Below, piece by piece: positions 14,096 to 16,898 of a DNA stretch of 16,898 bases. The DNA comes from Eubacterium sp. Lineage in GTDB: Bacteria > Bacillota > Clostridia > Oscillospirales > Acutalibacteraceae. A program made the position numbers and the translations under genes. The notes under the pieces are model-generated. The model made no database searches. It saw only the letters and a list, made by a program, of their open reading frames with translations, and was not told the origin of the DNA. The number at the start of each line of letters is the position of its first letter. Positions within the stretch are counted from its first letter, which is position 1. The stretch is from NCBI GenBank assembly GCA_014465955.1, contig JACTVT010000049.1:1-16898 (forward strand). Direction: 5' to 3'.

Positions 14096-14346
14096 TGGAA
14101 AAATGCAAACGCTGTCTGCTTCTTGAGGCAGGGGAGCAGGCGTCATATAAAACAGTTTCGGATTATATCAATAATCTTGATGATGATTTAAAAGTTTCAT
14201 CACAGGAATATAATCACAGATTATCGCTTTGCAAAAAATGCGAATTTTTAATTGCAGGAATGTGCAGAAAATGCGGCTGCTACGTTGAAATCAGGGCTGT
14301 TCTTAAAGATAAATCCTGCCCGAATTTTGATAATAAAATGTGGTAA
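14095..14346 (+). CDS. Small Cys-rich putative metal-binding protein, DUF6171-like
   Basis: This 83-residue protein carries eight cysteines, mostly in pairs: C4/C7, C46/C49, C57/C60 with C62, and C75. The pattern CKRC, CKKC, GMCRKCGCYVEIRA and a final CP resembles the uncharacterised DUF6171 family, as I recall it, and suggests two zinc sites. There is no membrane segment or signal. The start ATG shares its A with the stop codon of the arabinofuranosidase gene (TAATG), and no Shine-Dalgarno sequence is visible. It is probably translated by re-initiation after the upstream gene. This coupling need not imply a shared pathway. A terminator follows 5 bases after the stop. Function is unknown. Confidence 0.82.
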   Translation: MEKCKRCLLLEAGEQASYKTVSDYINNLDDDLKVSSQEYNHRLSLCKKCEFLIAGMCRKCGCYVEIRAVLKDKSCPNFDNKMW

Positions 14347-14351
14347 TTAAT

Positions 14352-14382
14352 AAAGGTGTGTTTTGGACACACCTTTTTGTTT
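14352..14382 (+). terminator. Intrinsic terminator of the arabinofuranosidase operon
   Basis: A 9-pair stem AAAGGTGTG/CACACCTTT (14352-14360 with 14368-14376) with a 7-base loop is followed by TTTTGTTT. Confidence 0.88.
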
Positions 14383-14413
14383 ATTATTTTATAGTTTAGT
14401 CAATAATTTTTGT

Positions 14414-15235
14414 ATGAAAAAAATTAAATTTTACAATAATCGTTTTTCTTTTATGGAAAAGCCTCTGCTTATATTGTCGGTTTTGTCAATACCAATATAT
14501 GCTTTAAAACTTTTTAATATTGAAAATTCCGATTTAATCTATACTGCTCTTACACTAATCATTGTTTTATCAGTATTATTTCTGAATGTAAAAAATCTAA
14601 AAAAAGTTAAAATTGTTTTGCTTATTCTTGTTTTGTCAGCAATACTTTTTATATTTTGCTATGATAAAATTGTGCTTTTTCTTGCTGATTACTCGAAAGA
14701 CAGTCCGCTGAAATTCGGTATAATCAATACTTTATTTAATACATTCGGATTAAACGATTATCAGAATTATATAGATTTTACAGGCTATGGCGGATCACAT
14801 CTGATTAATAATGAAATTGTAAGCGGCGCAGTTAATATTTTCAAAAATAATCCGGGCAGTAAAATAGTATCACAGTTTCTGACCGCTCGGTTTTTATTAA
14901 TTTTTTCATTATTTGGCTTTGCTGCGTCAATGGGCAGAAAAAATATCATTATTATTATAATTGCTGTTATCGCAGTAATTACAGGCAATTGTACTGCTTT
15001 GCTTCTTGCTTTTCTTTTTCTTGTGCCTGTATATTATCTGCTTGTGCTTATTTCATCATTTGCCTGCAGTTTTGTGTCATCTGCTGTCGGAATTAAACTT
15101 GGTTTTTTTCATTCGCCGTCAGTATTTGAGTTGCTTGTTCATAATGACAATAAAATATATGCCCTTATAATTTGTGTTTTTGTGTTCTGTCTTTCTTATT
15201 ATCTTGCAAGACTTGTAAAAGAGCGAGTAGAATGA
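14414..15235 (+). CDS. Divergent PTS EIIC-like membrane protein, probably not a working sugar permease
   Basis: This 273-residue protein is almost all membrane helices (near 17-34, 41-58, 66-90, 153-174, 177-192, 195-225 and 248-266). From about residue 101 it can be lined up, from memory, with the second half of GlcNAc/glucose-type EIIC such as NagE: FGIINTLFNTFGLN matches FGFINRLLIPTGLH, then IVSGAVNIF, QFLTARFLLIFSLFGFAASM, FLFLVPVYYLL and VGIKLGFFHS each fall at the right place. The GxTEP motif that EIIC needs for sugar is replaced by G191-N-C-T-A, and the GLHH histidine is also lost. The N-terminal 100 residues are shorter than in EIIC, and no EIIA, EIIB or HPr domain is present. A transport role is therefore doubtful. 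The frame extends to a TTG at 14363, but this lies in a terminator hairpin; the ATG at 14414 is used, without a clear Shine-Dalgarno sequence. Confidence 0.75.
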   Translation: MKKIKFYNNRFSFMEKPLLILSVLSIPIYALKLFNIENSDLIYTALTLIIVLSVLFLNVKNLKKVKIVLLILVLSAILFIFCYDKIVLFLADYSKDSPLKFGIINTLFNTFGLNDYQNYIDFTGYGGSHLINNEIVSGAVNIFKNNPGSKIVSQFLTARFLLIFSLFGFAASMGRKNIIIIIIAVIAVITGNCTALLLAFLFLVPVYYLLVLISSFACSFVSSAVGIKLGFFHSPSVFELLVHNDNKIYALIICVFVFCLSYYLARLVKERVE

Positions 15236-15241
15236 TATAAT
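15213..15241 (+). promoter_or_regulatory. Promoter of the AlkD-like gene, overlapping the end of the upstream gene
   Basis: TTGTAA (15213-15218), a 17-base spacer ending in TGA and TATAAT (15236-15241). The TG of the extended -10 is part of the upstream gene's TGA stop. Transcription would begin near the GGTGAT ribosome site, giving a leader of about 9 bases. Confidence 0.65.
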
Positions 15242-15256
15242 ATCTTTGGTGATATT

Positions 15257-15922
15257 ATGAATTTGAGAGAAGAATTATTTAATTTGCAGGATTTAAAATA
15301 CAGAGATTTTCATTCGGCTCTTGTACCCAATATTGATAAAGAACAGATTATCGGTGTCAGACTGCCTGAACTTCGCAAAATAGGCAAAAAACTTACAGAT
15401 AATAATTTTGATTGGCATTATTATGAAGAGATAATGCTGCACGGTTTTTATATCGGATATGCAAAACTTTCTTATGAAGAAAGAATTTCACTTTTAACAG
15501 AATTTATACCATATATAAATAATTGGGCGGTCTGCGACTGCGTTTCGTCAACGCTGAAATTTGTTAATAAAAACAGATCGGATTTTCTTGAATTTTTAAA
15601 GCCGTATATGAACAGTCAGAAAGAATATGAACTTCGCTTTGCAATTGTTATGCTGATGGATTATTATCTTGATGATAAATATCTGAAATTTACAGTTGAC
15701 TGTCTTTCAAAAATTAAAAGCGATTATTACTATGTAAATATGGCGGTTGCATGGGCACTGTCTGTTGCTTTCGTAAAAGACAGTAACTTAGTCTTGCCGC
15801 TTATTGAGAATTACGTTCTTGAACCATTTGTTCATAATAAAACTATTTCCAAAATTTGCGATAGTTACAGGGTAGACAAGCCGATAAAAGAAAAACTTAA
15901 AACTTATAGAATAAAAAATTAA
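15257..15922 (+). CDS. AlkD-like DNA alkylation repair protein (HEAT-like repeats)
   Basis: This 221-residue, all-helical protein fits the DNA alkylation repair family of AlkD and AlkC. AlkD removes bulky or positively charged alkylated bases such as 3-methyladenine and 7-methylguanine without flipping them out. Residues matching the known AlkD active cleft are visible: W90 and D94 in NNWAVCD (WDLVD in Bacillus cereus AlkD), R127 in ELRFAIVMLM, and W166 in MAVAWALS. The N-terminal LVPNI and GVRLPELRKIGKKL also fit. The length is close to AlkD (about 237). It is cytoplasmic. GGTGAT lies just before the ATG. Several clostridial relatives are annotated only by homology, so the exact lesion is inferred. 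The gene converges on a sugar kinase gene across a shared terminator. Confidence 0.88.
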   Translation: MNLREELFNLQDLKYRDFHSALVPNIDKEQIIGVRLPELRKIGKKLTDNNFDWHYYEEIMLHGFYIGYAKLSYEERISLLTEFIPYINNWAVCDCVSSTLKFVNKNRSDFLEFLKPYMNSQKEYELRFAIVMLMDYYLDDKYLKFTVDCLSKIKSDYYYVNMAVAWALSVAFVKDSNLVLPLIENYVLEPFVHNKTISKICDSYRVDKPIKEKLKTYRIKN

Positions 15923-15946
15923 CGGCGTGAAATCACGCCGTTTTTG
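15921..15946. terminator. Bidirectional terminator between the AlkD-like and ROK kinase genes
   Basis: A strong stem AACGGCGTGA/TCACGCCGTT (15921-15930 with 15933-15942), overlapping the alkD-like stop codon, is followed by T residues in both directions and serves both convergent genes. Confidence 0.88.
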
Positions 15947-15957
15947 ATTTGATAATT

Positions 15958-16839
15958 TTACATTTGTGAAGCCATATACGCCGCACCCAAAAGTCCTGCA
16001 TCATTGCCTGTTTTTGATGATACAATGTTTACATTCCTGAAACTTTCCATCAGTTGTTTATATATTTTTCTGTCAATTAAATCTATAATGTAATTTTCGT
16101 TCATTATTCCGCCGCCGAGAACAATAAGGGACGGATTAAAAATATAAATTATATTCTTTAGTCCGAGTATGATTTCATCAATCCACGAATCAATAATGTA
16201 TCTTATTTCAGGATTTTCAAAATTCTCTTCGCTGAATATTTCAAATCCGTTAAGGCGCTTTCCTGTTTCTTTTTCAACTGCATTAACAAGAGCCGTAGCC
16301 GATGCATATTGTTCAAAACAACCGTCTGCGCCGCAGGTACACTGCCGTCCGCCTGCATGGGTTATAATGTGCCCGAATTCACCTGCTGATGAACCCGAAC
16401 CTTTATACAGTTTATTATTAAGATAAACTGCACCGCCTATCCCGGTGCCGAATGTAAGACATATGAAATCCGAAACACCTTTGCCTGCTCCGAATTTTGC
16501 CTCGCCGATTAAAGCAGCATTAACATCATTTTCAACATAGGTTTTAACGCCTGTTTTCGTTTCTATAAGTTTTTTTACCATCATTCCTGTATAATAAGGA
16601 ATATTATCGGTCGAATAAACAACAATGCCGTTTTCGGAATCAACCTGACCTGCCGTACTGATTGCAACACGGTCCAAATCATTGAATTCTTCAATAATAT
16701 CAATAATCTTATTAATAATATGCTGACCACCTTTAGCAGCCTCAGTCGGAATGCTTTTTTTATCCGTTAATTCAAATTTTTCATTACAAAGTGCATATTT
16801 TATATTTGTTCCGCCAATATCAAAAGTTAAGATTTTCAT
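15958..16839 (-). CDS. ROK family sugar kinase (glucokinase-like)
   Basis: This 293-residue cytoplasmic enzyme is a ROK family kinase that phosphorylates a hexose with ATP. The phosphate-binding DIGGTN is at 7-12, the catalytic base D105 is in ENDVNAA, and a second phosphate-binding motif GTGIGG is at 131-136. The sugar-contacting E154 and H157 are in GEFGH, and H157 with C167, C169 and C174 (CTCGADGC) gives the structural zinc site of the family. There is no N-terminal helix-turn-helix, so it is a kinase and not a ROK repressor. Glucose is the commonest substrate, but N-acetylmannosamine, fructose, allose or N-acetylglucosamine kinases look alike, and no neighbour settles the matter. AAGGAG lies 6 bases before the ATG, and a promoter lies just upstream. 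Confidence 0.93.
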   Translation of the reverse strand: MKILTFDIGGTNIKYALCNEKFELTDKKSIPTEAAKGGQHIINKIIDIIEEFNDLDRVAISTAGQVDSENGIVVYSTDNIPYYTGMMVKKLIETKTGVKTYVENDVNAALIGEAKFGAGKGVSDFICLTFGTGIGGAVYLNNKLYKGSGSSAGEFGHIITHAGGRQCTCGADGCFEQYASATALVNAVEKETGKRLNGFEIFSEENFENPEIRYIIDSWIDEIILGLKNIIYIFNPSLIVLGGGIMNENYIIDLIDRKIYKQLMESFRNVNIVSSKTGNDAGLLGAAYMASQM

Positions 16840-16866
16840 TTCAGGCTCCTTAAACTTAATATAACA

Positions 16867-16895
16867 ATTATACTATTTACTTTTTATTAATTCAA
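16867..16895 (-). promoter_or_regulatory. Promoter of the ROK kinase gene
   Basis: On the minus strand TTGAAT (16895-16890), a 17-base spacer and perfect TATAAT (16872-16867), with a leader of about 20 bases. Sequence further upstream lies outside the window, so any operator there cannot be judged. Confidence 0.72.
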
Positions 16896-16898
16896 TAT

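Noticed and set aside
14363..14413. TTG at 14363 as the start of the EIIC-like protein
   Set aside because: It lies in the loop of the preceding intrinsic terminator and would need transcription through that hairpin from another promoter.
15958..16839. ROK transcriptional repressor
   Set aside because: The protein begins directly with the DIGGT motif and has no N-terminal DNA-binding domain.
1..16898. CRISPR array, toxin-antitoxin pair, phage genes or biosynthetic cluster
   Set aside because: No regularly spaced repeats, no small paired genes and no such domains were seen on either strand.

Overview
The window looks like a chromosomal segment of a low-GC Gram-positive anaerobe, most likely a gut member of Clostridia. 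The support is AT-rich DNA, sigma-A type promoters (several with the Gram-positive TRTGn extended -10), AGGAG or GGTGAT ribosome sites, short intergenic gaps closed by intrinsic terminators, and gene families typical of that group: a flavin/Fe-S Old Yellow Enzyme, a CsoR copper regulator, a DUF6171-like protein and an intracellular GH51 arabinofuranosidase. No phage, IS element, integrase or CRISPR array was seen. Most genes are ordinary housekeeping or catabolic genes.

Layout. Positions 1-405 (-) hold the start of an unrecognised membrane protein that runs off the window. Positions 406-893 hold two terminators, a duplicated 3' end of tRNA-Leu with nested inverted repeats, tRNA-Leu(CAG) (-), and divergent promoters for that tRNA and for a TtcA-like tRNA thiolation enzyme (894-1730, +). 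Positions 1888-5350 encode a two-gene heterodimeric ABC exporter. Then come a zinc-ribbon membrane protein with a charged tail (5423-6358) and a three-domain flavin/Fe-S oxidoreductase of the 2,4-dienoyl-CoA reductase/BaiH type (6455-8527). Positions 8531-11388 are a copper module: a promoter carrying two CsoR operators, csoR, and a CopA copper ATPase with a CopZ-like domain fused at its C-terminus. A bidirectional terminator separates this from a convergent M24 aminopeptidase (11437-12501, -). Back-to-back promoters then drive the peptidase and a GH51 arabinofuranosidase (12611-14095, +), which is coupled to a small Cys-rich protein (14095-14346). Next are a divergent PTS EIIC-like membrane protein (14414-15235), an AlkD-like DNA repair protein (15257-15922) and a convergent ROK sugar kinase (15958-16839, -).

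How the genes work together. The copper module is self-contained: Cu(I) would release CsoR from the two operators, allowing CopA to export copper and the CopZ-like domain to deliver it. The GH51 enzyme and the ROK kinase fit intracellular use of plant-derived sugars. The rest are independent single-gene or two-gene units, each with its own recognisable promoter or terminator.

Most worth a second look: (1) an in-frame copA-copZ fusion that keeps a ribosome site and ATG able to make free CopZ; (2) the EIIC-like protein, which aligns with the C-terminal half of GlcNAc/glucose EIIC but has lost the GITEP-type motif; (3) the tRNA-Leu 3'-end duplicate joined to a palindromic element between two terminators; (4) three promoters sharing TTGAYT-N12-TGTGATA; (5) the paired inverted CsoR operators, which would also fold in read-through RNA.
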